Below are positions 29,597 to 39,117 of a stretch of 64,000 nucleotides of DNA, one piece after another. The position numbers and the translations under genes are program-made. The stretch lies in contig NZ_SJXD01000025.1 in NCBI RefSeq assembly GCF_004336745.1, positions 124,001-188,000 on the forward strand. The letters run 5' to 3'. Each line of letters opens with the position of its first letter. The stretch's first letter is position 1. The stretch is from Roseococcus sp. SYP-B2431 (GTDB lineage: Bacteria > Pseudomonadota > Alphaproteobacteria > Acetobacterales > Acetobacteraceae). The notes below the pieces were generated by a model, which saw nothing but the letters and a program-made list of their open reading frames with translations, was not told the origin of the DNA and made no database searches.

Positions 29597-30604
29597 ATGT
29601 CCGGGAATACGCCGTCCTTCGCCCGCCGTGCCACCTTGCTGGCCGCCTCGACCTTAGCCGCTGTGCCCGCATCTGTCCCCCTCCCTGCCCAGGCCGACGC
29701 GCCGCGGGCCGTGCCGCCGCAGCGAGGCGGCAACCCGCCGCGCTTCCACCGCATCAAGGTCGGCGACGTCGAGGTCACCACGCTGCTCGACGGCGGCATG
29801 GGCGGCACCAACGAGGGCATCCGCGGATTCTTCCCGGATGCGAGGCCGGAGGAGATCGCCCCGTTGCGGGAGAAGGCCTTCGCGATCCCGCAGGGGCTGC
29901 ACCAGCCGGTCGGCGCCTATGTGCTGAACACGGGGCGCAACCTGGCCATGATCGATTGCGGCGGGCATTCCAGCTTCATCCCCACCACCGGCGGCGCGCT
30001 GGATGCGCTGCGAGCCAGCGGCTATTCGCCCGAGCAGGTGGACACGGTCCTCCTGACCCACATCCACCCGGAGCACGCGCTGGGCCTCAGCTACGACGGC
30101 ACCACGCGCAATTTCCCGAATGCCGAGATCGTGCTGACGCAGATTGACCACCAGTTCTGGACCGACCCGGGCATGGAGAGCCGCGTGCCGCAGGGCCAGC
30201 GCTTCATCGAGGCCGCCCGCCGCGCCATTCGCCCCTATGGCGACCGCATCCGCACCACCGAAATGCGCGAGGGGCTGGAGGTCATCCCCGGCGTCTTCAT
30301 GGATCCGGCGCCCGGCCATACCCCCGGCCATGTCAGCTATCGCGTGACCAGCCAGAACGAGAGCATCCTGATCTGGGGCGACATCGCGCACCAGATGCTG
30401 ATCCAGCTCGCGCGGCCGCGCTGGCGCGTCGGCGTGGACGTGGACGGCGCGATGGGCGTGCAGAGCCGGCTGCGCACGCTGGACATGGTCTCGACCGAGC
30501 GGCTGCTGATCGGCGGGGTGCATGTCCCCTGGCCGGGGTTCGGGCGCGTCGTGAAGGACGGCGAAGGCTATCTCTACGCGCCGCGGCCGGCGCAGTTCTC
30601 GTAG
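29597..30604 (+). CDS. Secreted metallo-beta-lactamase-fold hydrolase with a variant metal motif
   Basis: 335 aa. Signal-like N-terminus with twin arginines (FARRATLLAASTLAAV, cleavage near PAQA). MBL fold: LLDGGMGGTNEG, MIDCGGHS, then THIHPEHALG at residues 154-163, later PGHTPGHVSY and ILIWGDIAH. The usual HxHxDH motif is HIHPEH here, Glu replacing Asp at position 159. Related to secreted MBL hydrolases of the lactonase/quorum-quenching type, but the substrate is unknown. Start ATG 29597 begins the signal peptide. Confidence 0.83.
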   Translation: MSGNTPSFARRATLLAASTLAAVPASVPLPAQADAPRAVPPQRGGNPPRFHRIKVGDVEVTTLLDGGMGGTNEGIRGFFPDARPEEIAPLREKAFAIPQGLHQPVGAYVLNTGRNLAMIDCGGHSSFIPTTGGALDALRASGYSPEQVDTVLLTHIHPEHALGLSYDGTTRNFPNAEIVLTQIDHQFWTDPGMESRVPQGQRFIEAARRAIRPYGDRIRTTEMREGLEVIPGVFMDPAPGHTPGHVSYRVTSQNESILIWGDIAHQMLIQLARPRWRVGVDVDGAMGVQSRLRTLDMVSTERLLIGGVHVPWPGFGRVVKDGEGYLYAPRPAQFS

Positions 30605-30670
30605 GGGCGGTCAACCGGAAGCGGTCCGGCCGCGTTCCACCGCTCATCATGAGGGGAAATCCGCTGCACC

Positions 30671-31723
30671 ATGTCTGAACAGGCCGCCGCGCCGCCCGTC
30701 GCCGGTCACGGCGCCGCCACGCTCACCAGCGTCACCGTCGATGCCTACAATGCCGAGCTGCGCGACAAGGACGGCTTCCTGGGCGACCGCGCCAGCAAGC
30801 GCGCCTTCTGGGCCATCCTCGACGAGTGGCGAGACCGCCTGCGCGACCTCGGCGACGACGATCCGCTGGGCGAGGGGGCCACCGAGGATATCTCGAAGCG
30901 CAAGCTGGAGAAGCTGCTGCAGGACGAGCGTCCGGAGGCCGCCGCGCTGGTCCATGGCGTGATCGAGGAGTTCGCGCAGGAGCTGGCCGGCGTCACACGG
31001 CGCTTCCTCAAGCTCAAGGGCTGGAAGGACACCCAGCGCATCACCGTCGGCGGCGGGATGAGCGGCAGCCGGGTGGGGCAGCTCGCCATCGCCCGCGCCT
31101 CACTGCTGCTCAAGGCGGAAGCCCTGGGCGTGGAGCTGCTGCCGATCACCCACGCGCCCGATGAGGCGGCGCTGATCGGCGCGGCGCATCTGGCGCCGAG
31201 CTGGATCTTCGCCGGGCACGACAGCCTGCTGGCGGTGGATATCGGCGGCACGAACATCCGCGTGGGGCTGGTCGAGCTGAACATGAAGAAGAAGGACCTT
31301 TCCGCGGCCAGGGTCGCCGGGCTCGAGGTCTGGACCCATGCCGACGAGGAGCCGAGCCGGGAGGCGGCGGTCAAGCGGATGGCCGGGATGCTGACGAAGA
31401 TGGTCGCGCTGGCGAAGTCGGAGAAGCGCGCGCTGGCGCCCTTCATCGGCATCGCCTGCCCGGGGATCATCGAGGAGGACGGCTCCATCGACCGCGGCGG
31501 GCAGAACCTGCCGGGCAACTGGGAAAGCAGCCGCTTCAACCTGCCGCGGGCGCTGGCGGAGCACCTGCCCGAGATCGACGGCCACGCGACGGCGGTGCTG
31601 ATGCATAACGACGCGGTGGTGCAGGGGCTGAGCGAGATACCGAACATGCAGGACGTCGAGCGCTGGGGCGTGCTGACGATCGGGACGGGGCTGGGGAATG
31701 CGCGGTTCACGAACCGGGGGTGA
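30671..31723 (+). CDS. ROK family kinase-like protein with circularly permuted domain order
   Basis: 350 aa. Elements of a ROK sugar-kinase/regulator fold occur in rotated order. Residues ~35-175 look like the C-terminal half of a ROK protein (FAQELAG helix, ITVGGGMSG at 124-132, DEAALIGAAHL at 164-174). The N-terminal half follows: ATP-binding LAVDIGGTNIRVGLVE (from 187), the catalytic-base region LMHNDAVVQGLSE, and terminal LTIGTGLGNARF. The Cys-rich zinc motif of ROK proteins is absent. Likely phosphorylates a sugar or similar substrate (inference). The stop is 3 residues after GTGLGNARF. Confidence 0.78.
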   Translation: MSEQAAAPPVAGHGAATLTSVTVDAYNAELRDKDGFLGDRASKRAFWAILDEWRDRLRDLGDDDPLGEGATEDISKRKLEKLLQDERPEAAALVHGVIEEFAQELAGVTRRFLKLKGWKDTQRITVGGGMSGSRVGQLAIARASLLLKAEALGVELLPITHAPDEAALIGAAHLAPSWIFAGHDSLLAVDIGGTNIRVGLVELNMKKKDLSAARVAGLEVWTHADEEPSREAAVKRMAGMLTKMVALAKSEKRALAPFIGIACPGIIEEDGSIDRGGQNLPGNWESSRFNLPRALAEHLPEIDGHATAVLMHNDAVVQGLSEIPNMQDVERWGVLTIGTGLGNARFTNRG

Positions 31724-31862
31724 GGGCCGCGTGAGGCATTCCGGCGCGCGGCGGCGGAGGCTCAAGGCGTTGCCTCCGTCCTGGCCATCGAAGACCTGGC
31801 GGCGCCTTCGGGCGCGGCGTCACCTGGAGCCGGCTGGCCCTCCGCCAGGCCGGGTCAGCCCC

Positions 31863-33053
31863 TCAGTTCGGCCGGTTCGGCCGCACCATGTCGCCGCTGC
31901 GGATGGCGTCGGACGGGCCGTTGATCACCCATTCGCTCCGCTCCAGGCCCGAGCTGATGTCGAGCTCCGAGCCGAGGTCGCGCGCGATGCTGATGGGCTT
32001 CACCTCGACCTTCCCCTGGTCGTCCACCACGGCGACGGAGGTGCCGGTGGCGCGGAAGATCAGCGCGCTGGCCGGGATGCGGACCTGAGCCGTCCCGGCG
32101 ACCGCCGGCAGCTCGAGACGCACCTGCGCATAGGCGCCGGGCGTCAGCAGGTCCTCGGCGTTGTCCACGGTGAGCTGCACCAGCATCGAGCCTGATGGCA
32201 CGTCCACCGAATCCGCGCTGCGCGTCAGCTCGGCCGTGAAGCTCCGGTCGCCATGCTCGGGCACGGTGAAGCGCGCCGTGACGCCGGGCCCGATGGCGGC
32301 GGCATAGGCCTGCGGCACGCGGACATAGAGGCGCAGCCGCCGGCTATCGGTGACGGTGAACAGCGCCACCGAGCTCGTGGCGCCGGCGTTGATCAGCGCG
32401 CCGACATCCGTGCCGCGGCTGGTGATCGTGCCGTCGAAGGGCGCCACCACCTGGGTGAAGCCCGTGAGCGCGCGCAGCCGGTTCACCTCGGCCTCCGCCT
32501 GGTTCAGCTGGGCCGAGCGCGCGGCGAGGTCGCCGCGGCGCTCGTCGGTCGCCTGCTGCGAGACGACGCTGCGCGCCCCCAGCTCGGTCCAGCGCTGCGC
32601 CGTGCGGGCGGAGAGGTCACGCTGGGCGCGCACGGTGGCCAGCGCGGCCGTCGCGGCGACCAGCTGCTGCTCGACCTCCGGCGCATCGATCACGGCCAGG
32701 AGCTGCCCCGCCGTGACCACGTCGCCGATATCGACGAGCCGGCGCTGGAGAAAGCCGCTGGTGCGCGCATGGACGGGCGCCTCGGCCCAGGCGACCAGCC
32801 GGCCGGGCAGGGTGAGCGGGCGGGTGCCGACCTCGGTCGGCCGCACCACGCTCACGCTCGGGACCGTGGCGGCCGCCGTGACCTCGCGCAGCTTCTCCTG
32901 CGCCTCCAGCCGGGAGGAGAGGGTGGCCCAGAGAACCCCACCCAGCCCGGCCGCGCCGAGCAGGAGATAGAGCCCGACCCGGCGTGGGCTCGCCATGCCT
33001 GAAGAGGCCGCGGCACCCTGGGTGGTCGCTTCGGGAACGGGGGCTTCAGGCAT
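31863..33053 (-). CDS. RND efflux pump periplasmic adaptor (membrane fusion protein)
   Basis: 396 aa. One N-terminal membrane helix (VGLYLLLGAAGLGGVLWATL) is followed by a split lipoyl/biotinyl hairpin domain (VHARTSGFLQRRLVDIGDVV, then VAPFDGTITSRGTDVGALI) flanking an alpha-helical hairpin, then beta-barrel and membrane-proximal domains. It joins the RND pump to an outer-membrane channel; no TolC-like gene is nearby. ATG 33053 is preferred over an ATG 27 bases upstream because GGAAGG precedes it by 8 bases. It overlaps the RND gene stop by 8 bases. Confidence 0.9.
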   Translation of the reverse strand: MPEAPVPEATTQGAAASSGMASPRRVGLYLLLGAAGLGGVLWATLSSRLEAQEKLREVTAAATVPSVSVVRPTEVGTRPLTLPGRLVAWAEAPVHARTSGFLQRRLVDIGDVVTAGQLLAVIDAPEVEQQLVAATAALATVRAQRDLSARTAQRWTELGARSVVSQQATDERRGDLAARSAQLNQAEAEVNRLRALTGFTQVVAPFDGTITSRGTDVGALINAGATSSVALFTVTDSRRLRLYVRVPQAYAAAIGPGVTARFTVPEHGDRSFTAELTRSADSVDVPSGSMLVQLTVDNAEDLLTPGAYAQVRLELPAVAGTAQVRIPASALIFRATGTSVAVVDDQGKVEVKPISIARDLGSELDISSGLERSEWVINGPSDAIRSGDMVRPNRPN

Positions 33054-36000
33054 GGGCGACACCTTCCGGGCGGGCGACACGGGGCACCGTGCGGCGGCCG
33101 TGGATCATGGCGAAGACGGTGGGAACGAAGACGAGCGAGGCGCAGGTGGCGACGATGAGGCCGCCGATCACGGCGCGGCCGAGCGGCGCGTTCTGCTCGC
33201 CGCCCTCGCCGAGGGCGAAGGCCATGGGCGCCATGCCGATGATCATCGCCAGCGCGGTCATCAGCACCGGGCGGAAGCGCGTGATCCCGGCCTCGAAGGC
33301 GGCCTCCCGCGCATCGCCCAGTTCGGCGAGCTTCTCGCGGGCGAAGCTGATCACCAGGATGGAATTCGCGGTGGCGACGCCCATGCACATGATCGCGCCC
33401 GTCAGCGCCGGCACGGAAAGGGGCGTGCCCGTCACGAAGAGCATCCAGGCGATGCCCGCCAGGGCCGAGGGCAGGGCGGACACGACCACGAAGGGATCCG
33501 ACCAGGACTGGAAGTTGATGACGACGATCAGATAGATGAGCACGACCGCGCCCAGCAGGCCGAAGCCCATGCCCCTGAAGGCCACGTTCATGGTCTGGTA
33601 CTGGCCGCGCAGCGTGACCTGCACGGTGGGAGGTTTCTCGGCATCGAGGGCCTGGATCACGCGCTCCACGTCGCGCGCCACGGCGCCGAGGTCGCGCCCC
33701 TGCGTCGCGGCGTAGACGTTCACCATCGGGCGGATGTTGTATTGCGAGACGACGGCTTGGGCGTTCACGCGCACCAGCTCGCCCAGGGCGCCAAGGCTTT
33801 GCGGCTCGGGCGAGCGGGGGCCGGTGACGGGGAGGGCTTCCAGCTCCTCCATCGTGTCCACCAGATATTCCGGGGTCTGGGCGACGACCGGATAGGTGAC
33901 GCCGTTATTGGGGTTCAGCCAATAGACGGGCGCCGTTTGCAGCGAGCCCGCGACCGAGCCCGCGAGCGAGGTGGTCACGTCGCGCGTGTCGAGCCCCATG
34001 GCGTTGATGCGCGTGCGGTCGGCCATGAAGCGCATGGAGGGGCTGCTGGCGGGCTGCTGGATGCGCGCATCCACCAGCCCGTCGATGCCGCGGATGGCGC
34101 GCAGGATGCGCTGCGCATGGGCCTGGTTCTCGGCGATGCTCGAGCCGGTCACCTGCACGTCGATCGGCGAGGGCGCGCCGAAGTTCAGGATCTGGCTGGT
34201 GATGTCCGCCGGCAGGACCGAGAAGGTCATGGTCGGGAAGAGCCGCGGCAGTTCGAGGCGCAGGCGGCGCACATGCTCCGCCGTCGGCGTGCCGCCCTTG
34301 CGGAGGCTGATGATGATGTCGCCGTCCATCGGGCCGATGGTGCCCGTGGCGTTGTAGATCATGTTGATGCCGCTGGCCGAGGCGCCGATGTTGTCGACGA
34401 TGGTGCGGATCTCCTCGGGCGGGATCAGCTGGCGGATCTCCGCCTGGACGCGGTCGAAGAGAGCCGAGGTCTCCTCGATGCGGGTGCCGGAGGGCGCGCG
34501 GGCGTGCAGCGCGATAACGCCGCTGTCCACCTCGGGGAAGAAGTTCCGGCCTAGGACCGGCACCAGCGCCATGCTGCCCAGCGAGAAGATGAGAAAGACC
34601 GCGACGGTCGCGCGCCGCGCCGTGAGAGCGAGGCGCAGCAGGCGTCCATAGGCCATCCGCACCCCCTCGAACCAACGCTCGAAGGCGCGCTGGAGACGCC
34701 CGGGCAGATGCGTGGGCGCCGGCGCGTGGCCATGCCCGCCGGCATGCGGCCGCAGCAGATACATCGCCATGGTCGGCACCAGGGTGCGCGACAGGATGAA
34801 GGAGGCGAACATCGCGAAGATGACCGAGAGCGCCATCGGCACGAAGAGGAAGCCCGAGACGCCCGGCAGGAAGAACATCGGCACGAAGACGATGCAGATG
34901 CACAGCAGGGAGACGAAGGCCGGCACCACGATCTGCCGCGCGCCGTCCATGATGGCGGTGCGGACGTCCTTGCCCTGCTCCAGGTGCCAGTTGATGTTCT
35001 CGATGGTGACGGTCGCGTCGTCCACCAGGATGCCGATGGCGAGCGCGAGCCCGCCCAGCGTCATGACGTTGAGCGTCTGTCCGAAGGCGGCCAGCAGGAA
35101 GACCGCGGCCAGCACGGCCAGCGGGATCGAGGTCGCGATGATGACCGTCGAGCGCCAGGAGCCGAGGAAGAGCAGGATCATCAGCGAGGTCAGCCCGGCC
35201 GCCAGAGCGCCCTCGACCACCACGGCCGAGACGGCGGCCTTCACGAAGAGCGACTGGTCGTTGAGCGGCGTGACGCTGAGTTGGGCCGGCAGGCTCGGCC
35301 GCAGCGTCGGCAGGATCGCCAGGATGCCGTCGACGATGTCGATGGTGGAGGCCACGCCGTTCTTCAGCACGGTCAGCAGCACGGAGCGCTGCCCGTCCAC
35401 ATGCACCACGTTCTGCTGCGGGGCCGCGCCGTCGCGCACATTGGCCACGTCGCCCACGGTGATGGTCGCGCCGTTGACCGTGCGGATCGGTAGGGCCGAG
35501 AGCTCGCTCACCGTGCCGGGCGCGTTGTTGAGGGTGAGGCTGAACTGGTATTCGCCGATCTTGACGAAGCCGCCCGGCGTCAGCTGGGTTTGCGCCGCGA
35601 TGGCATTGGCGAGGTCCTGGGCCGAGAGCCCCTTCGAGCGCAGCGCCGTGGGGTCGATGTCGATCTGGATCTGCCGCGTCCGCCCGCCGAAGGGGAAGGG
35701 CATCGCGGCCCCCGGCACCGTCACCAGCTGCGGACGGATGAAATTGACGCCGAGGTCGAAGAGCTGCTGCTCGCTCAGCCCCTGGCCGGCAAGCGCGATC
35801 TGCAGGATCGGCACGGTGGAAGCATTGTAGTTGATGATGAGCGGCGGCGTGCTGCCCGGCGGCAGCTGCCGCAGCAGCGTCTGCGAGATGGCGGTGATCT
35901 GGGCATTGGCCAGCCGGACGTCGGCGCCCGGCTGGAAGAAGACCTTCACGATGCCCATGCCCGGCAGCGCATGCGCCTCGATATGCTCGATGTCGTTGAC

Positions 36001-36225
36001 CGTCGTCGTCAGCGAGCGCTGGTAGGGGGTGAGGATGCGCCCCGACATGTCCTCGGCGGAGAGGCCGTTGAAGGTCCAGGAGACGGCGACAACGGGGACC
36101 GGGATGTTCGGGAAGATGTCGGCCGGGGTGCGGATGGCGGCGAGAACGCCGCCGATCACGATCATCACCGCCATCACGACGAAGGTATAGGGCCGCGAGA
36201 GCGCGATGCGGACGAGGGCGATCAT
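33046..36225 (-). CDS. RND efflux transporter permease (AcrB/MexF-like superfamily)
   Basis: 1059 aa inner-membrane proton-driven exporter with 12 expected helices and two large periplasmic loops. Family landmarks: MIALVRIALSRPYTFVVMAV start, LTTTVNDIEHIEA, GGLALAIGILVDDATVTIEN (TM4 with the paired Asp residues for proton relay), and the second-half GAIMCMGVATANSILVI. The drug or metal substrate cannot be assigned; the double Asp favours the hydrophobe/amphiphile type. Operon order is permease then adaptor, the reverse of acrAB. Confidence 0.93.
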   Translation of the reverse strand: MIALVRIALSRPYTFVVMAVMIVIGGVLAAIRTPADIFPNIPVPVVAVSWTFNGLSAEDMSGRILTPYQRSLTTTVNDIEHIEAHALPGMGIVKVFFQPGADVRLANAQITAISQTLLRQLPPGSTPPLIINYNASTVPILQIALAGQGLSEQQLFDLGVNFIRPQLVTVPGAAMPFPFGGRTRQIQIDIDPTALRSKGLSAQDLANAIAAQTQLTPGGFVKIGEYQFSLTLNNAPGTVSELSALPIRTVNGATITVGDVANVRDGAAPQQNVVHVDGQRSVLLTVLKNGVASTIDIVDGILAILPTLRPSLPAQLSVTPLNDQSLFVKAAVSAVVVEGALAAGLTSLMILLFLGSWRSTVIIATSIPLAVLAAVFLLAAFGQTLNVMTLGGLALAIGILVDDATVTIENINWHLEQGKDVRTAIMDGARQIVVPAFVSLLCICIVFVPMFFLPGVSGFLFVPMALSVIFAMFASFILSRTLVPTMAMYLLRPHAGGHGHAPAPTHLPGRLQRAFERWFEGVRMAYGRLLRLALTARRATVAVFLIFSLGSMALVPVLGRNFFPEVDSGVIALHARAPSGTRIEETSALFDRVQAEIRQLIPPEEIRTIVDNIGASASGINMIYNATGTIGPMDGDIIISLRKGGTPTAEHVRRLRLELPRLFPTMTFSVLPADITSQILNFGAPSPIDVQVTGSSIAENQAHAQRILRAIRGIDGLVDARIQQPASSPSMRFMADRTRINAMGLDTRDVTTSLAGSVAGSLQTAPVYWLNPNNGVTYPVVAQTPEYLVDTMEELEALPVTGPRSPEPQSLGALGELVRVNAQAVVSQYNIRPMVNVYAATQGRDLGAVARDVERVIQALDAEKPPTVQVTLRGQYQTMNVAFRGMGFGLLGAVVLIYLIVVINFQSWSDPFVVVSALPSALAGIAWMLFVTGTPLSVPALTGAIMCMGVATANSILVISFAREKLAELGDAREAAFEAGITRFRPVLMTALAMIIGMAPMAFALGEGGEQNAPLGRAVIGGLIVATCASLVFVPTVFAMIHGRRTVPRVARPEGVAHA

Positions 36226-36559
36226 GCGGGCGCGGGCACGCGCCGCTGCGGCCCGATGCCGGCCGCTCCCGAGAGATCGGTGGCAGTGAGCGACCGGTCA
36301 GTCATTGGGGGCAAGCAGATCCGAGCCCGGCGTTTCACCCTCCATTGACCTCCGACAGTCGTCGCTGCAGCTGCCTCGGGCAGCCGGCGAAACCCTATCA
36401 AGATCGCCAGCGTCCGTAAAATGGCGATGCGGCCCGGCGGCTTCCGTCCGTCCCTTCGGTGCGGAAGGAAGCGGCGGGATTCTTCCGCTGTGCCTGAAGG
36501 ATGTTCAGCCCGGCGTGCGATGGCCTGGATTGTTGTTCAGGCAGCCGGCCCCGCCTGTC
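36226..36559. other. Intergenic region upstream of the RND operon
   Basis: No clear gene. A possible 27-codon minus-strand reading frame (36222-36305, ATG at 36305) ends in TGA overlapping the permease ATG, but it lacks a good ribosome binding site. The rest shows no strong repeats or hairpins and probably holds the promoter for the pump genes. Confidence 0.35.
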
Positions 36560-37168
36560 CTAAATGACGGGCGCGACGCCGTCCTTGCTGACCGTCACCC
36601 GGTTCGCCGAGAGACGGCCATCCTCGCCGCGCGTGGCGTTGATGAAGACGGTGGCGTTGGGCACGAGGTCCGTCCGCGCGGCCGGGATGGGCATGAGCAA
36701 CGGCGTCTCCGCCGGCACGCGGACCAGCACGCGGCGGCCCAGGATGCTCAGCGTCAGGTCGCGGCCCGAGCCGCTGTCGACGGCGGCCTCGACCGGGCCG
36801 TTGTTCATGGAGGCGTTGGCCCCGGTGTCCCAGGCGTTCTGCAGCTCGGTGATGCGCATGCCGGGCGGGAGGACGGTGATGGCGGTGGCGCGGAGCTCGC
36901 CGTCCGGGCCGGGCTCGGCGACGATGCCGACCGCGGTGCCGGGCGTGATCTCGGCCAGGGCCACGCGGCGCAGGGCCGCGACGGTGGCGTCGGCGGCGAG
37001 GTTGACGATGACGCGCTCCCCGCCGCGCGTCGTGACGCCCAGCGCATTCCCCTCCAGCTCGAGGATGGTGCCGCGGATGCGGACCGGGCGGGACTGCGCG
37101 AAGGCGGGCGCGGCGGCCATGGCGGCCAGGCCAAGGCCCAGCGTGACGCGGCGGGATGGGTTCGACAA
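36560..37168 (-). CDS. Secreted DUF5666-like protein
   Basis: 202 aa. A cleavable signal peptide (RRVTLGLGLAAMAAAPAFAQ) is followed by small beta-strand repeats: IRGTILELEGNALGVTTRGG then VIVNLAADATVAALR, and a second set with LTLSILGRRVLVRVPAETPL. This looks like OB-fold/DUF5666 domains found in extracytoplasmic proteins of unknown role, possibly metal- or polymer-binding. Separated from its neighbours by intergenic gaps. Confidence 0.65.
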   Translation of the reverse strand: MSNPSRRVTLGLGLAAMAAAPAFAQSRPVRIRGTILELEGNALGVTTRGGERVIVNLAADATVAALRRVALAEITPGTAVGIVAEPGPDGELRATAITVLPPGMRITELQNAWDTGANASMNNGPVEAAVDSGSGRDLTLSILGRRVLVRVPAETPLLMPIPAARTDLVPNATVFINATRGEDGRLSANRVTVSKDGVAPVI

Positions 37169-37279
37169 GGCGAGCCTCCTATGCGCGGATGGGTTTCCGC
37201 GTCGTTCACTTGGGACGGCCGAAGGCTATCGTCAGGGAGGGGGGCTCGCCAGTTGGAAAATCGTCATCCGGCGGGAAGT

Positions 37280-38233
37280 TCAGTCCGCCGGCATGGGCAC
37301 CGGCGTCTTCACGGGCTCGCCGGCGAAATGGGCGGTCAGGTTGGCGGCCACGAGGCTGGCGGTGGCCATCATCGCCTCGGGCGAGCGTCCGCCGATATGC
37401 GGCGTGATGATGATGTTGCGCAGGGCCGCCAGCGCCGGAGGCACCTCGGGTTCGCCGTCCACAACGTCGATCGCGGCGCCGGCGATGCGGTCCTCCGCAA
37501 GCGCCGCGATCAGCGCCTCCGTGTCCACGACGCTGCCCCGGCCGATGTTGATGAGGAAGCCCTTCGGCCCGAGCGCATCGAGGATTGCGGCATTCACCAG
37601 ATGGCGCGTCCCGGCTCCGCCGGGGGCCGCGATCACCAGGAAGTCCGACCATTCGGCCAGCGCCTTCAGGCTCGGCATATAGGCATAGGGACTCTCCGGC
37701 TTCGGCGCGCGGTTGTGGTAGGCGACCTGCATGCCGAAGCCGCGCTCGCCGCGCTCGGCGATCTGCCGGCCGATATTGCCCAGGCCGAGGATGCCCAGCC
37801 GCTTGCCGGAAACCAGCGGCCGCGGCCCGCGCGACTGCATCCATTCGCCCCGGCGCGCGGCGGCGTCCGCCGCAGGGATGTTGCGGGCGACGGAGAGGAT
37901 GAGCGCCCAGGTGTGGTCGGCGACCGTCACGTCGTTGGTGGCGGGCCCGTTCGTGACCTTGATGCCGCGGGCCTTGGCGGCACGCAGGTCCACGTTCTCG
38001 TGGCCGACGCCGACGCAGCAGATGATCTCGAGCTTGGGCAGGGCGGCGATGGCCTCGGCGGTCAGGCCGGTGGCGCCATTGGTCAGCACGGCCCGCAGGA
38101 CCGGGGCGAGCTTCGGGATCATCTCGGCCCGTTCCTCCGGGGTGGGGGCGAGGTGGATCTCGAAGCCGGCCTCGGTGATGCGGGCAAGCCGGATGGGGTC
38201 CAGGGGGATCTGGACGAGGAGGGGAATGGACAT
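37280..38233 (-). CDS. D-2-hydroxyacid dehydrogenase (NAD(P)-dependent)
   Basis: 317 aa. The D-isomer-specific dehydrogenase fold is complete: NAD-binding GLGNIGRQIAERGERGFGMQ, substrate-binding CVGVGHENVDL, LINIGRGSVVDTEALI with the catalytic Arg region, and the Glu/His pair in DGEPEVP and ITPHIGGRS. It likely reduces glyoxylate, hydroxypyruvate or a similar 2-keto acid. The start is set at ATG 38233 (MSIPLLVQIPLD), where similarity begins. Divergent from the phosphoesterase at 38377. Confidence 0.92.
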   Translation of the reverse strand: MSIPLLVQIPLDPIRLARITEAGFEIHLAPTPEERAEMIPKLAPVLRAVLTNGATGLTAEAIAALPKLEIICCVGVGHENVDLRAAKARGIKVTNGPATNDVTVADHTWALILSVARNIPAADAAARRGEWMQSRGPRPLVSGKRLGILGLGNIGRQIAERGERGFGMQVAYHNRAPKPESPYAYMPSLKALAEWSDFLVIAAPGGAGTRHLVNAAILDALGPKGFLINIGRGSVVDTEALIAALAEDRIAGAAIDVVDGEPEVPPALAALRNIIITPHIGGRSPEAMMATASLVAANLTAHFAGEPVKTPVPMPAD

Positions 38234-38376
38234 GAATCGGGTTCCAGCGCGGGCGGAACAATTTTGCGGCACCGCGGGAAGGGTGTCGAGGCGGGCCAGG
38301 CGTCCGCGGGGGTGCACGGCAGGGCGGCTTGGCGCATCATCGCCCGGCTACGCGGCAAGCAGGTGAGCAACGACCC

Positions 38377-39117
38377 ATGCGGATCGCCCTTCTGGCGGAT
38401 ATCCATGCCAATCTCGAAGCCCTGGACGCTTGCCTGGCCCATGCGGCCGCGCAGGGGGCCGGGCGCCTGGTCTTCCTGGGCGACCTGGTGGGCTATGGCG
38501 CCAATCCCGTCGAGGTGACGGCGCGCGTGCGGGAGCTGGCGGCCGGCGGCGCCATCGTGCTGCGGGGCAATCATGACGAGGCCGCGCTGACGGGGCCGCA
38601 CAACTTCTCCAAGCTGGCGGCGGCGGCCATCCGCTGGACCTCGACGCAGCTGACGCCCGATGCGCGCGACTTCCTGGCAGGCCTGCCCATCAGCCATGAG
38701 GAGGAGGATCGGCTCTACGTCCATTCCGAGGGCTCCGACCCGGAACGCTGGATCTACGTGACCGATGCCACGGCCGCGCGCGTCAGCCTGGAGGCGACGG
38801 AGGCGCGCCTCACCTTCTGCGGCCACACGCACAGCCCGGCGCTGTTCGGGCTGACCGCGACGGAGAAGCTGGTCGCGCACCGGCCGGCCCCGGACCTCAT
38901 GCTGCCGCTGCTGCAGCCGCGGCGCTGGCTCGCGGTGATGGGCGCCGTGGGTCAGCCGCGCGATGGCAATCCCGCCGCCTGCTACGGCTTGCTCGACACC
39001 GGCGCCAGCGAATGCGCCTGGATGCGCGTTCCCTACGACATCGCCACGGCCGCCCAGAAGATTCGCGCGGCCGGGCTGCCGGAATTCCTAGCCGAGAGGC
39101 TCTTCACCGGGACATGA
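38377..39117 (+). CDS. Metallophosphoesterase (calcineurin-like)
   Basis: 246 aa with the dimetal motifs in order: DIH (residues 8-10), GDLVGYG (~35-41), GNHDEA (~64-69) and GHTHSP (~150). This YfcE/PrpE-like subfamily hydrolyses phosphomono- or diesters in the cytoplasm. Its stop overlaps the start of the kinase gene by 4 bases (ATGA at 39114-39117), so the two are translationally coupled and may act on one pathway, perhaps as opposing phosphatase and kinase (inference). Confidence 0.9.
   Translation: MRIALLADIHANLEALDACLAHAAAQGAGRLVFLGDLVGYGANPVEVTARVRELAAGGAIVLRGNHDEAALTGPHNFSKLAAAAIRWTSTQLTPDARDFLAGLPISHEEEDRLYVHSEGSDPERWIYVTDATAARVSLEATEARLTFCGHTHSPALFGLTATEKLVAHRPAPDLMLPLLQPRRWLAVMGAVGQPRDGNPAACYGLLDTGASECAWMRVPYDIATAAQKIRAAGLPEFLAERLFTGT

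Noticed and set aside
26217-30147. Long plus-strand frames opposite hrpB and the dehydrogenase
   Set aside because: Ser/Arg/Ala-rich shadows of hrpB codons; hrpB motifs are complete on the minus strand.
36305-38518. Plus-strand frame of over 700 codons over the DUF5666 and dehydrogenase genes
   Set aside because: No domain; composition typical of an antisense frame.
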